64,000 nucleotides of DNA, from NCBI GenBank assembly GCA_013398615.1, contig VZSR01003807.1, positions 3,936,307 through 4,000,306 on the forward strand, written 5' to 3'. Position 1 is the first letter of the stretch; each line of letters starts with the position of its first letter. The position numbers were made by a program, and so were the translations under genes. The stretch is from Brachypodius melanocephalos (lineage: Eukaryota > Chordata > Aves > Passeriformes > Pycnonotidae). The notes beneath the pieces were generated by a model. The model saw only the letters and a list, made by a program, of their open reading frames with translations, had not been told where the DNA came from and made no database searches. This document shows, one piece after another, positions 14,001-29,000 of this stretch.

Positions 14001-17000
14001 TTCTAGAAATATAAACATGTTGCAATTACAATATAATACATGACAATGCCTTTCACAGTATATATCAAGTGTGAAAAGAAAGTTCAAGAACTGCACAGAA
14101 TTGGTTTTTGTTTGGTTGAGGTGGTTTGGTTTTTTTAAGTGGCTTGACTAATAAGGTTGATTCTCTTTAGAAACCTAGGTCTCAAACATAAATAGAGGAA
14201 CTTAACATTAACTCAGCACTTTACATGTTTTTGTTTGTAATACATAAATCCACTGAGCTGAATACTCCACCAATGATGCTTTTGACATATTACATTCCTA
14301 TGCTGAACTATCAGTATGCACCAAGAGATCTTCAGAGTTTTCTTTACTATCATCCTATCCTTTAAGCATGATCAATATTCTTTACCAAGCAAAAGCACAG
14401 ATGTAACAAAAGCAACTCTAGTGAGTTCCAAAGTTCAGAGCTGGGGTTTCCTTCCTTCTATTTAAATACCAAAAGAAGGAAGAAAGAGTAAAAGTATTCC
14501 AAGTGTTGTGAATGGGAGACATTTTAAGTAAGAATTTTCCCTTTACAAATTATAATTCAAAAGATTCTGCTTAGAACAGTTTGGGAGCAGTTGAGTTCCC
14601 TGCAAAAGCATAAACAGAAAACTATTGTACAGCTATTGGCATTTACATGGTGTGCACACAAAAAGTTAAGAGGATTTATACTGAGTCAGCCTGAGACCTG
14701 ATCATCAATACATGAAATCAAATAAACTTGAGTTGTTTTTTGCCATAACCACAGCTGCAGCATCTATTATTTTCATCATAACATGAAGTAGCATAAATGT
14801 TACTGAAGTTACAAGTTCAATGAGAATACTGTATTTCTAAAGAAGCAGGCATTAATGTATTCAAAAACCAGGGTTGGAAATGTTGTATCTCTAAGTACAT
14901 GGTACAGTAGTCATTAAAAAATCAGAAATACTACCAGTGCTGTTTAATATCAATCATAATATTTCAAACTTGTCTATACAGTACATAGATTAGTAACATT
15001 TGTAACAAGAATCCTTCAGTGCTGCCTCAGTAAAAGCAAAATACTACATCCTCACCTGTGCTGTCAAAACTGTTCTCTCTGACAGCTATGAGTCTGCTTC
15101 TCCTCTTGACTTTTTTCCCCTTTTCTGTTGAATTTTCTGTTTCATGAGCATACTCCAGACGAAACCACAGTGAGACACTGAAGCCATCAGACATGTGTGG
15201 CCAACAGTTTTGCCCAACTAAAGGCAAGTGAATTGGGGCTACGTGCCAAGAAGAAAGTAGCTGGTGACTCAAGTTTTCACCATCTGCCTCTTTCTTATTC
15301 TGTGACAATTTTGCTCTTTTTAGTAGTCCAGCATTTTTATTGTTGGAAGTGCCAGCACATTTTTGCAAGGAGCTGCTACTCATATTTGTGCCATTCAGCA
15401 AAGGAAAGGCAAGGTATTGTAATGGATTCATATAAATATTAGTGTCTACAATCTTCAGTACACCCTTAAGTAATATCTCCTAGAAGAAATAAAACAAATA
15501 AATGAGAAAAAAAACTTGCATTCATGTTTTTCCAAGAGAAGTGAACTCGTATAGCCAAACCTACACACCCTGGCAAAGCATCAGGTAGCAACTTCAACAG
15601 ACTGTGGCCCAACAAAGCTTTGGGGATTTAGTCTGGGCAGATCAGACTTCAAGTTACCATGCTTAGACATCAGCTGAAACGCAGCAGGTGGTCATTGCAC
15701 AGTCTTATCTCGCTCCTGTTATGTGCATAACAAGATTGCACTTTTTACCCCAGGTTTTGAGGCTGGTTAAGAAAGCGCACACACAGGCCACGACTTTGTT
15801 ACTGCATAACCAGTAACAAAACAAGCTGAGCCATTAAGCTAAAGAGTTTCTCTTGTTATTTGGCTGATAATGACAAGTTACCATTGAAAAACTGACTTGT
15901 GACTCTTTGTTTGGTTTGGTATCATTACACACTGCACAGTAATTTTTTTTATTGTCTTCCATTTGTATTTTTCTACAGAATCACAGAAACCAACAGAGTT
16001 ATTTCAGCAGTATATCCTACACAAGGAGTAGATTCCAGCATCACACCAACCAACTTGGGACACTTTCGAAACTAATTCCTGCTCCTAAAGCATTCTTGAA
16101 ATAGTGAGATGCCGCGTAACTTTAAAAGAACTGCTTTAAATTCTACAGTACTGTTGTTCTGTCATCCATAACCACATCAGTCTCCTTGAGAGTATTCTTG
16201 GTTTCCTGTGCTGAAGAGAGTTCCCAGGACCAACACACCCTTCAAAACCCTTCTCATCTCCTCCTTCCTTTTCCAGTCTTGAGAAGGAACTATTTCTACA
16301 ACCAAATTGTATTTGCTCTGATCAGTTCAAACATTGCTGTGCATCTCCTTATTTCCCAAAATTCTTGGACACAAAAGGATTTTCTTTTTGCTTATTTTTT
16401 CTCATCAGACCTCTGAATTTTGCTATGTGCCACTCCATACATACCGTACAAGGTGTCTTCTCCAAAAATATCCTCAGAAGAAGAGTTAGCTCTTCTGAAC
16501 AGGTCTGTGAACTCATCAAGGAAACTAGCAGATCAACCAGCACCATCTGACATGCTAAAAATAAGGAGACAATAATATTGTTGGAATGGATTTTTTAAGC
16601 TTTAAAAATTCATATTCTATTATGAGGAAGATTAACTTGGAATTCCAAGTGTTTTTCAACACTTCAAATTAAGGAAGCAATAACAATTACAAGATGGAAT
16701 TCTAGAGAGATCCAACAGTACTTCCTGACAGTATCATTCAAAATTTCATTGAATCAATCAGTGCTATGCTAAATTTTGACCCAGGTTTGCAAAATGGAGT
16801 CAAAGACTGAGAACCAAGTTTGTGCCTTGCAAAAGGCTCTCCCCACAAAGCCACCATGGATCCAAGTCCTGGCATGGGTTTACATCACCTCCTGTTGTGA
16901 AGCACCCTCATTACAAGAAGCTACCTTAGGGCAAGAATTTCATCTTCTTCCACAGTCTTTGATTAGCTGCTTTCCAGTTAGAAATAAAACCCAATGCATC

Positions 17001-20000
17001 ATCAAGATCTGGGTTACAAAGAAATTGGAAATACAGACTTCCATTGTGATGGATTGAAAATTCATCAGCTGCAATTTTTTCCAAGCAATCTTCAACAGTG
17101 TCACACTAGTGTTTATGGTTTCAACTATCATTTTAAAATCAGCCAGTAGCTCTTTAACTTATTTCCACTAGCTCAGAAATAACCCTATATTTACAGTAAA
17201 GTTGTACAAGTTTCTTATAAGTTAAAAAAGCAACTGCATAAATTCACAAGCCAATGAATTTCCTTTGTCAACTTTGCATTCACACCATTTGACTGTGTAT
17301 ACATTAAATTTTAAAAATCAGTATTTAAGTTACTTGGACCTTTAACTCACCATGAAAACTAGATTCTGTTTGTGTCAATATATTCAGAAATCCTCCCAAA
17401 AGGTGTTTAACAGCTCCCTGTTGAAAAGAATAGGTAAAATAAATATTTGAAGAATATATACAAGCTCAAAGAGCTAAGAAATAAATTCTTCAAATCAATT
17501 CCTACCTACTATTGATTTTAATAATAATTCAAATTATTTGAAATTATGGACTGTTTTTATATTTGCTAACGAACAATGTTTCGTGTTCTGTACTGTTCAG
17601 TTTAATTTGAATTTCAAATTATTATCTTTTGCAGGAGGGATACTCAACCCAGTTGTTAAAAAAGGTAACTATCAGAACTCCAAAGGATTATGAGGGCATG
17701 ACCATTTGCACAACTTCTAAAACAAACTTATGAAGAAAAAAGCATGGAATGTTTTTGAGGTACATAACTCACAATTTCAAAAAGTACACATTCAATAAAA
17801 AGTTTAGAATGCTTACATAAACACAGATACAAGCAGATATCTGCCTTTTTTCCTTAAGGCTCTGACAATCACCAAATCTATCTGTAGGGCTTGAACAATC
17901 TTGATTAAAAAAAAAAAAACAAACCAAAACAAAAACCAAAAAAACCTCCAAAAACCTGCACAGCCCAAAAGCTTTGTAGGACAAATACCTTTCAAAAATT
18001 ACTTAGCTCCTGGTAACTTAAATACAATGCAGTTGACAATATCAGTCATTTACACGCTTTCACATCTTATCAAATTCCATAAAAAGTGAGAATATTCAAG
18101 ATCACTCCACTTGGTATGATAAAACTAAACATACACAACTGCTAAACTGTTGCCTCCGTTAATAACGTTTTTACCTGTTCTATAAGCACAGCAGCATTTC
18201 TCTCCTTCTGGTTGATGATATTCAGGCAGCTTTGGAATACATGAGCAAGCACATCCAAACTTGCATTACCAGCTGAGAGCAAGTTTAATTCTAACATGCA
18301 GATTTCAGGATACATTAATTCTCCTTGATTGATGTTTTCAGCAAGGCCATTAAAATAACCTGAAACACCAGTACATCCTGGTTCTGCCTTTGTGTCTGCT
18401 CCTAAAAAGAAACCACATGTGTCTTATTGAAACTTACTCAGCTGAATACAGTTTGCATGATTTAAGCAGAACATCCAAGGACATATCTCCAACCTTCTCA
18501 TAGGTACAAACCAAAAATAGTCACTAGGTTATAAGCAATTTTCAGAAATTAGCATATTTTTATATTCTGCTTCAGATTTTTCTGTTTTCCTGCTAACACA
18601 GAAGGGCAAGGATGCAGTTTCTCCCATTACATGCTCTTAAACTATCTAGCTTCATTTCCTGGGAATTGGACACACAGTAATGGCAAAACATGCAGTTCAT
18701 GAAACTCCAAGTAAAAATCATTGCAACAGAGCCCCAAGCTTCTATACAAACTTTGAGCCTGCCAAGAAAGGAGATAAATTTAAATTATTTCATATTAAAA
18801 GGCTAGAGGAAGCCATTTGTTATTTAACTCTGAAAATGCACATGACAAAATATCTGAATGACAATCAAAGAAAAAAAAAACCACCAAACATGTAAGCCTG
18901 CTCTGTTACATTTTGGAGAGACTTTAAAGTACATTACTTAAAATTATTTGGTTCAGGCATATGTTACATGCAAATGTATCACAGAAGTATCTGAGATTAA
19001 TTTTTAAATTCAGAAATGCTTTTAAAATATTATAAATCTATTGAGAAAGCCCAGTCACACAGGCAAACAGCAGCAGTTTGATGTAGTTCTATTAAAGGCT
19101 ATTGCTGCTCATGCTGATCTCATACCAGAATATAAGCACCCAGGTGTGCTCAGCACAAGGGAAATAATTAAATCAAACTCATGTTTAAAATTAATTACAC
19201 AAAGAGAATACAGCAAGCTATGTGCATATCAATTGTTTGGAATAAAGAGATACGTTGTATAATAAGGGGGCTGTCAAGTCAAATGAAGCACGTGATTGGG
19301 AACAGCCAAATGGCGCTTGACAAACCTGATCACCTTCCACAAGAGAGAAATCTGCTGGGTTGCCATGGAATGAGCAGTGGATATATACCTAGATTTCTCC
19401 AAAGCTTTCCAAAGTTTCCCACAGGCTCCTCCCAGAGAAACTGATGTATTAGGGTGGAGACAAGGGGTCTGTGCAGTGCTTGGGCACTGACTGCCTGGCC
19501 ACACACAGACAGTGGTGGTAAATCCTTTTTAAACTGGACATTGCCACCAACAGGGTCCCTAGGGATTGATACTGGGTCCAATGCTATTTAATATCTTCAT
19601 GAGTGATCTGGGTGATGGGATCAATCCACCCTGATGGAGTTTGCCAATGATACCAAACTGAGTGGGGAAGTGGACACTTGGGAAGGGAGAGCCACCCTTA
19701 GGCTGTAAGAGTGGGCTAACAAGAACCTTGTGAGGTTCAGCCAGGACAAATGTAATGTCTGCACATGGGAAAATAAAATCCAGGAGTGCAGCATAGGCTG
19801 GGATCTGTCTGCTGGGTCCCAGTGGACAGCAAGCTCAGTGTGAGTGAGCGTGTGCTGCTGTGGCAAAGAAAGCCAATGGGATGCTGGGCTGCATCAACAA
19901 GGACATCATCAGCTGAGAGAAAGAAATTACTATCCCACTCTACTCAGCACTTGTCAGGCCATACCTGGAACAGTGTGTTCAGTTTTTGTCCCCATTACAC

Positions 20001-23000
20001 AAAAAAGACAGGAAGAAAGGTTGAGAGAACTGGGCTTGCTCAGTCTTGAGAAAAGGCAGTTTAGAGGACATCTTATCACCATTTAAAAGGTGTCTACAAA
20101 GAAGGTAGATTCCCTTTTTCCAGAGTCACACGGACAAAGCAAAGGGTAATGGGTACATGTTACTTCTGGAGAAATTCCATATAGACACAACAGGAAAGTT
20201 TTCCCTAATGAGAAATAAGGCATTGGAATAAATATCCCCAGGGAAGAGGTACATTGGGCACTTTAGATTCAGATGGACAAGGTGCCAGGCTGTCTTGTCT
20301 AGACTGTGCTTTTGTGAAAAAAGGTTGGACCAGATGATCCTTGGGGTTCCTTTCGATCTGGTATTCTATAACACAATTGGACTATTTAATTTTCACCAGA
20401 TAGTTACAATTCTAAAGAAAAAAAAAAAGAGCACTGATTTTAAAACAAACTAGATACATATCTCTGTGGTTTCTAGATCACAATAACACATTTGAACAAC
20501 GTGACTTTAGAGCAAGAGTCACATAAACCAAAAGAACCAAGACAGAACAATTTTTGTTACGCCCAGTAAGAATATTTATCATCTCTCTATCTGTAACTCC
20601 ATCCTACCAGAAGTAAATAAAGTTAATTATGTCTATCTGTTAGAGGTGCTTGAACTGTTTTGGTACATCTCAAAAGACAAACAAGCTTTGCTATATCATA
20701 AAGACAGCTTTGTATATTCAGAAAGTTCCCATTTACCTTCATTCTTGGTTTCACTATCAGGGTTACTTTCACTATCTGCTTCATAGCCTTCCTCTTCTGC
20801 AAAAAGCTTAAGACTACAGCATTGTGATTCTTCAATTTCTTCAGAAATTTCTCCAGGTTGTGACACAGGCTCCTTTTCAGTGTAATGGGTCTGTACAATA
20901 GAACCAAACAGACTGTCACTGGTCAGAAAAAAAATCTTTGGATCAGAAAAGCTAATAATTTAGAACTAAATAGTCCAAACGCCTATTTTCTCCAAGCCCA
21001 TTGGGAAAAGAAACAAATTAATAATACACTTCCAAGGAACTTGAAATATATTAAAAATACTTATTTTTTTTTGTAAAAAACTGCATCTGCAAAGAGCATT
21101 TTTTGTTACTAACTACATGATCAAAGTTTTAGTAAGCAGATTAAAACTGTGTTTCTAAACCACTATCACCATCAGCATGGACCTTGATATTCACCCACAA
21201 ATGAAGACATCTACAGCCACCAAGGTCACTCAACATTCCCATTTGAAGCTGTTCCATTAAGAGTTCATCACACTGTTGTGAGATGAAAGAGTAGAGAGAA
21301 CATCAGATTGACTGAGCTTGCTATTATTTTTTGGTGCATGACTCATTTCTGAGCAGTAATTGTGGGGACCATATCAATAAACAGCATTCCACTTTTGTAT
21401 GAGAACCAGAGATTTCATCTTCAACTGTCACAATAATCAAACACATATAAATATTTCCTATCAAGTTCAGAAAGACACAGAGAACAAATCTGAGAAAATC
21501 TTGCATTATTCAGAATTAGACTGTTTAGCTGGTGTTTCATACCTTTTCAATTTTTTCTTCAGAATGATCCAGATCAGCAGAAAAAGTGCCCATTGCAACA
21601 TGAAGCAGTGAATCAAACAGAGGCTTTGCCAAGTCAGTTTCTATCACTTTTGACTGAGCAAGCTGCTCTCTTATCTCAAGTAAGATATCATCCACACAGG
21701 TATTCTGTTTTGGGGAAGAAAAACATTTTGATTCATGTTACTATTTCTAGCTAACAGAAATAGTCTAGCTCTTTCACTTAAGAGCTTCTCCTTCCACCTA
21801 CACAAATCTGACTTCTCATCTAAAGCCACCAGAATTCATCCAGTCCCTTGAAATAAGAAAGATTCATTCTGTATGTCATGACAGATTTCATTAGAACCTG
21901 CACTCTGAAAAAATCTGGCAAAATGCTGTTATCTAATATTTGCAGATGAAAGTGCTGTTTCAAAAATAAACGTTTTTGAAACAATTTCAGTTATGCTGTG
22001 CATTCAAACCACACCACAACATTACTAGTAGTTAACAAGACAGAGGGTGGCACGGCCAAGATCATAAAAACAGTGACTGTTCAAGGCAGAACTCCAGTTT
22101 CCAGTTCTTTCCTGTACTTAATGCCTCCCTGCTTTGCAACAAATTGCCAAGTAAAATTCAAGATAGCAATTAAAACATTAAAGAAAAGTGAAGGTGTGTT
22201 TTGTGAATTAACAACTTCTTGTGAAATACTGAATTAGTCCACCTCTAAGGCTTAAGGAATCTTTTTTTTAGGTGTCCTTTCAGTACCTGTGTCCTTCAGC
22301 AGTCCTTTCTCAAGCACCATGCTCTGCTCAGAATCATCTTCAAAAATGTGAGTCACCAGGTATAATGGTGACATCTTGCCTACACAAGAGCATCCCCTGC
22401 AGCATCTCCTTCACACAGATTCTCCACTGAATACTCTTTCACAAAAGAGTACTACCCAAGCAGATCACTGCTCTGACTACTAAGCTCATTATTTGGCTGT
22501 ACATTTTCAGTACTATACAAAATACGGTACCATAAAAACTGCATAGTTTTTACTTCCCTAGAACTTTTTACTGTTAAGATAATATTGTATGAAACAAATA
22601 TGAGCAAAGGAAGCCAGGGAAAGTTGCACAGCACCTGGTGAAACATCTCCACTTCTGTCTTCTGCTGCATGGTGCTTGCACTGTGTAGACAGATGGTCAG
22701 CAGAGCTTCTAGAAGTCTGATACCTTGAAGTGCCCACTCAGTCTCTTCTCTTGCAGAAGTTCTTATCCCTTCAAGATTGGCAACTGAAGTAACCAAAGCA
22801 GGTTCCATGCTCACAGGGCTGTCACAGGAGACAGAGTCAGACACCAGCTGCTCAGCACCAGCAGGACTGCCAGAACTGTCAAGCTCCAACTGTGTCACCT
22901 CTCTGCTTTTAGCCAGCTGAACAGAGTCCTCCTTGCTGAGAAGCTCAGTTCGAGGACTCCCATGTGAACTTCTGCTGCTTTCACTCAATACTCTCTCCCT

Positions 23001-26000
23001 CTTTCCTTGCTCCTTTTCCTTATCTTTTGCAAGTTTCTGAATTATCAGGATTAGTAATCTCTGGCATGCTTCAAAGCCTCCAAGTCTATGGAACTGTCTC
23101 TGGAAAACTGAACTATGCAAATAGATGCAACGACACATGGACCAAATATCTGCAGCCCGATGAATATGTTCCAGAGAGGGCAAAGTAAGGCTTTCCAGGG
23201 ACAGATAGGGTAGTTTGTGGCCTAATGGCTCACTAGCTGTACTATCATATCCCGACGTATCTTCACATTCATTAGCTGAATCCAGATCACCATCTGCTTC
23301 TTTACTTATACATAAAAAGGCAACACAGAGGAACAGGTTTATTGTGTTGACGTGAATGTCTTGGCTCACAAACTTTTTCTTTTTTGGGTAAGCCTCTTTC
23401 AAGCCAGCATAAAACTTGCTGAGGCTTTGAGGAATTTCTGAAACAGTATGCTGGCTACAAAGAGAAGCAGGCAAGTCAGACACAGATTCATTTTGTTCAC
23501 TGTTCAGGCCTTCCAGTTCTTGTGTTGCTTGGTCTTCCTGCTGATCATCAAGGCAGAGTATTAAAGTCTCTAACACCTTCAGAGAATGGCTTCTTAATGT
23601 ATCTAAGTAATTTAACTCAATCATTTGATTCACTCCATTACAACTCAGAAACAAGTCTCTAATTACTCTGCAAGAGAAAGCACAAGAAAGTCACCTTATA
23701 AATCAGCCAAAAACTCATGTAAGGCAGCAATTACTATAAATTACTGTAAATTAAAGAGAAGAGAAACTTGTCTGTAGCACTCTAGGATCCTAACTCAGCA
23801 TCATCCAGCTGGTAGTAGAAAATTCAACTTTTTTGTGAGACATAATGCAGGAAATACCCCTCTCTAAAATGCAGACCACAAAAATATACAATGTTCAAAA
23901 CACTGAAGATGGTTAATTAACTTCATTCATGACGTTTAGTGGTATTTCCTTGCCCCAATTTTTTATTAGCAATTGAAGCTAGTAAGTATCTTTATTTCTC
24001 TGTTTGGTGATTTCACCAGAAAGCAGAGATTCCTGCTCAAATAAACTTGATGATATATTCCTAGCTGTCTACTAGTAGCATGGATGATGAATTTCAGATA
24101 AATTCAGGAATAGCTTTCAAGTGTAAGTTTTTGTGCAACTGTTATGTCAGCATGTCCAATATAAAAAAACCCTTCCATATAATGGCTTCCAAGTCTGTTT
24201 TTCCCTTTTTCTCCTCTCCACGTATTATGTTAAGTTCATACAAAATTTAGGGTAAGGACCAGTAGGTTTTTTTTGCATATGATGTTTGCTTGTAGATATC
24301 CACCTTACTTACCTCCCATCTCCTTCCCACAGGATCAGATTTACTCTAACCAAGTTACTCTAGAATCAAATGGATCATTTACTTATTTATTCCTGCCTTT
24401 AAGCCAATAAAAAATAGGACATTTTACACTTTTTTCACCATCTTAGTTTTATTTCTCTTGCCTCTTTGCCACTAAGGACGCTTTCAAAAATTAATAGCTT
24501 CTGATACAGTTTAGGTTAAGATAGAAGTTAAAGCTGTATTAGATAATCCCTTTACATAAACTGGAGTAGTCTACCCCTTGTTTTGGATAACCCCACTAAA
24601 TTCACTTCAGGACTCCAAGAGAAATAAAGTCAATCTTTCCTGGACAAAAGGACACATTCATTTTCTGAAAAAAGTTCCATATATTTGTTAAACAATTATT
24701 TAATCAATTTAACAATAAATAAAAAGTATCTATTTTATGCCTTGGGAGAAAGTTTGTGCCCCTTTTGGGTTGTTTTGGTTTCTGTTCCTAAACTAAGTTT
24801 TTGGGTAGTAGGAATTTGTAAGTTAGAAAGCAGTTATTTCAGGAAAAGTAAACATCAAGACTTATTTTTGAAAGGTGGTTTCTATAGTGACCATTCTAGA
24901 AGGAAAAAGGAAACAGATCAGAAAACTATGTATTCTAATTTCCACAGAAAAATGATATAGCAATCTGTTTAAAGTTCCTGACTAATTTTAGAACAAGGAA
25001 TGAAGAGGCAGAGAGCAAAGATTTTACTTGTTGCTACAGAGTTTGGCTTGTTAAAGACCATAATTCATGAGTAGAGAGCCCTCACTTCCTATGGTTTATG
25101 AATCTAGGCTTGTGTCCTGCTACTCACACATTTATTGTTGCCACCTGCAATAGCCAAACACTGCCTAGAGTCCAAATAAAATTTACATTCTGATCAGTAA
25201 CAAATATACAAAGCTCTGTACCCAACTAGCACGTTTTCTAATAATAAACAGAAAATCAACCAACCTGGATTTTAGCAACACAGGGAGCATCTGCAAATAA
25301 ACCTGAAGCACTTCAGAAGGCAAATCCTGGCTATGGTAACTGTACATGAGTTTATCAGCTGTACTTAGTCCAAGTTGCTGTTGAGCATGGCAAGCTAGCT
25401 CAACTCCTCTCTGAAGCACAGGATTATAGATACAGTTATACAGTTTCCATTGCACCACTACATTCCCCTTTTGCATTAAGTGGCAAATATGGCTTGCGAT
25501 CTGTGCGCCACGTAGTTTGTCTTCTTCAAAAATGATGTCCTGATAAGCCTCCAGTGCATGCCATCTCAACAACATGTCTTCCGTTCCAGTGCTAGGCAGA
25601 ATTCCCTGAACTCTGCAAGAGGAACTAGATGTGGGACTGGCATCACTGGAGCTGCCCTGCAAGGCATCTTCCAGCTGAGCAAGCTGATCACAGTCAACAG
25701 TACATATATTGCATGATGCCTGTATAATTTTTGGAGAGACTTCTGCTCCACCCAGTTGATCCAATATAAATTTGTTAAGGATGTTCAGTATGTGCTGTTG
25801 AAAATTTTTTAATATTGGCAACTTGGAAGCACGGAGCAATGGGACAATCACAGACTTTGGGTCCATACAACAACATATTCCTACATTATGTATACCTGAG
25901 AGAATCTCAGCACAGGTACTACTCAAAGAAACTTGCTGCAACAAGTGCAAACACTGGTGTGCACAAACAGCAATGCAACAGCATCTCTCAGGATAATTAA

Positions 26001-29000
26001 CTTCTCCATCAGCAGTTTCAAAAGGGTTTTTGGAAGCTTGATTTTTAAAAGCAGATACAGAGAGCCCAGAGAGATCTCTGTGGTGATTCATGAAGTGAGA
26101 GTACTCACATCGTCTGTGCCGCTTTCTTGTACACATTGATTGATGGAGCTGCTCCGATTTCACTTTTTTGACAGTGCTGATTATTTTCATGATGCTGTTG
26201 ATCAGGGCTTTCAGATGCTCTGAGGCTTCCCCAGGTACTCCCTCATTCTTCATACACAGCCATTCCATTTGAAGCACCGTTACTTCAAATAGCTTAAATC
26301 CCTGCTGCTGTATGAACTCATGAACCAGATCTATAGCTTGGCTAAAGTAGAATGGATTGGAGGCTGCATTTTGTAGGCAGCAGATCAAAATCTGCAAGAC
26401 TCCTTCTATAACCTCAGGTAGAAGCAAGGCTCTGTGACGATATCTAGAAAATACATAGTCATCCTGAACCAGCTGCTGTAGTGTTTTCTTGTATCCTGGA
26501 GCAAAAGGACCAGGTTGCTTTTCCAAGCAAATTCTGATTTTTAATGCTGCTTTAAGTAAGTCTGTTAAATTTCTTCGTAAATTGTCAGGCATCGTTTCTG
26601 TATTGCTAATGTCTAAAGACATAAGATGCAGCACTGTTCGAAAGAGCATCCTTTGGATCAGAGCCACAGGTTCTTCTGTCCACCCTGCAGAAACCACTTC
26701 ATTTTCTGTGTTACTACTTACATAGCAAGAGTCTCCAAATCCTGATAAGAACTCCGTCAATGTGGGCACAACACTCGCTGAAAGAGCAGAGCTGTGATTC
26801 AATGTAATATCAAATTTGCACACTTTCTCTAGTAGAGACAGTAAGACATGGCATAAGTCAAAAGGAGAGTTATCCCTGTTGCTCTCAGAAGTTCCTGCAG
26901 CTGTCTCATCCAAAATCTCACATGCTGGAATAACTTTGCTGGAACTCTCTAGGTTAGGGGCATCAGTATTAGAAGCAGGTATCACTTCAGGAGGTTGGCA
27001 AACACTCCTACCTCCAGGATAGCTGTCCCTAACAGAAGAGGTTAAAAACGGCTGCAGTAACTGGGAGCGTCTGTGTTTTGTTATTACAGCAGTTTTTTCA
27101 TCAGAATTGCCCTCAGAATCTGAAGTGGACAGCTGGGACCTCCTTGCGTCTCGCACAGAGTAGCGGTGCGTGGTTTTGCGCACGCGGCCGCTTCTCCGAG
27201 ATCGAAGACTGAGTTTCACAGAAGTCTGAAGAGATGAATGAGCGCTTCCATCTAAGTTCAGTTTTTCCTGAGTAGATTTCACGGAACTTGTATTATTCTC
27301 TTTGGTCAGGCATATGTCTACTGTAAAGGGTATATTAAAATCTGTCAAAACAAAAATAACAGAGGAACATTAAAGGAACATTAAAATATGTAAAGCATTT
27401 TTGCTAATTTTATAGTTAAATACTCCCAGATTTAAAATACACAGCAAATTTGTATCTTAAAAGGTCATGGTTTTGCATTCACCTGTATCAGACATTTTCA
27501 ATATAAAACAAGCAGCAAAAACTCATGTTCAGGGTCCATACTGGCTATTTTTAAAACCCAGACAAATGATTTCATTTTCTATTTAGGGTTAAACAAAAAT
27601 GTGCAAAAGGTTTCCTAAAACTTTTTGTTGGCACAACAATTCTCAAAAAACCATTCTCAAAAAACAGGTCACCAGGGTAGGTGAAAGGACTTTTTTTATA
27701 AGCAAACTAAAGGGACAAAGAAAGGGCTTTTTAACTTGATGCTCCATTGTCACTTTTTGCAACTCAGCTGGTACAGGAACCGGATGTGTTAGCTCACAGC
27801 CCTCTTAGCATGTATGAGGACACTGTCAGTGTACCAGTGGTAACAGAAAAACAAATTTCTCTGCTTATTATCAGTGCAAATTCTCAAGTATACAGACATC
27901 AGTCTTTCTACTTCAGCATTAATTATTCCAAATACAAGCAGCAGAAATAAAAGTAGGGAACTTTAAAATAGTCAGGGACAAAATGGAGACAGAAAGGAAT
28001 TATGTTTAGTGTCCTGAATATTCCTACAAAAGCCAAGACAAAACCCCCAACTTTCAAGTATGCAGTATAAAATTTGAATCGGATTCAATGGGCAAGAACA
28101 TTTTAATGAATAAAACAGAAGTACTACTTCTTCATTTGTATCAGTAAACTCTGATTAAACTACTGACAAAGCAAGCAGAGAAACAACTCTGAATGTTCTT
28201 GGATTAAGTACATTGTTATTTTTAAGCAGTGACAGAACTATAACTGGATGCTTTGGGCAGTAAAATAGCTACCATAGAACAACTGCAAGTATCCTCTACC
28301 CGATAAACTGAATATTTAGAAAAATGTCACAGTTAACAACAACAGCCCCCACCCCCACAGAGCCCCAGGAGCCGACATATTAGTATAAACATTACTTAAG
28401 CTGAAAGAAAAGATACTTCCATGTGCAAGCATGACTGTGAAATGCTGTTTCAAAAGTCATAGTTGTGATACTTAAGGAAGAAACATCTGCTTTGAAGGCA
28501 GGAAATTAATCAGGAGTACTTTATCAAACAATGAATATTACCTGTACAGAAAGAAAAAAACTGCCTAATACAGGGGAACTTACTCCAGTCCAAGAAAAAA
28601 CCCAACTATTTAGTGCACAACTGGATACATCATGCTTACTCTTTCAGTACTAAGAGAGGGTAATCCACAGAAGTAAAAGCTGTGCATTGTGTAGCATATA
28701 AACCACAACATCTTAAAACCTATTTACACAACAGCATCTTAAACTAATCCTGGAAAAGCCACTAAGCTGTCACAGAATAACCAAAACATTTCTTTAATTC
28801 CATCGTGATTACAGGAACATGAAAGAATGATGCAACTGAGTAAGCAGGAAAGTTTAGTATATAAAAGTTCTATGAAACTGGCCCTTTAAAGACTCCAAGT
28901 CTACAAAAATTAACAAAAGTCTTCAATTTGGAGGAGTTTCAAATAGCAAAAAACCAACAAAAAAAACCCCCCAAAAAACCCCAAAAAAAACAAAACCAAA

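Noticed and set aside
19041..20086. Open frames of about 70-90 codons in both directions
   Set aside because: Most lie within the CR1 element; plus-strand frames carry broken reverse-transcriptase sequence and the minus ones are shadows.
27339..27348. In-frame ATG just upstream of exon 4 as an alternative start
   Set aside because: It lies in the intron, overlaps the acceptor TTTTGACAG, and the conserved N terminus is encoded by exons 2 and 3.
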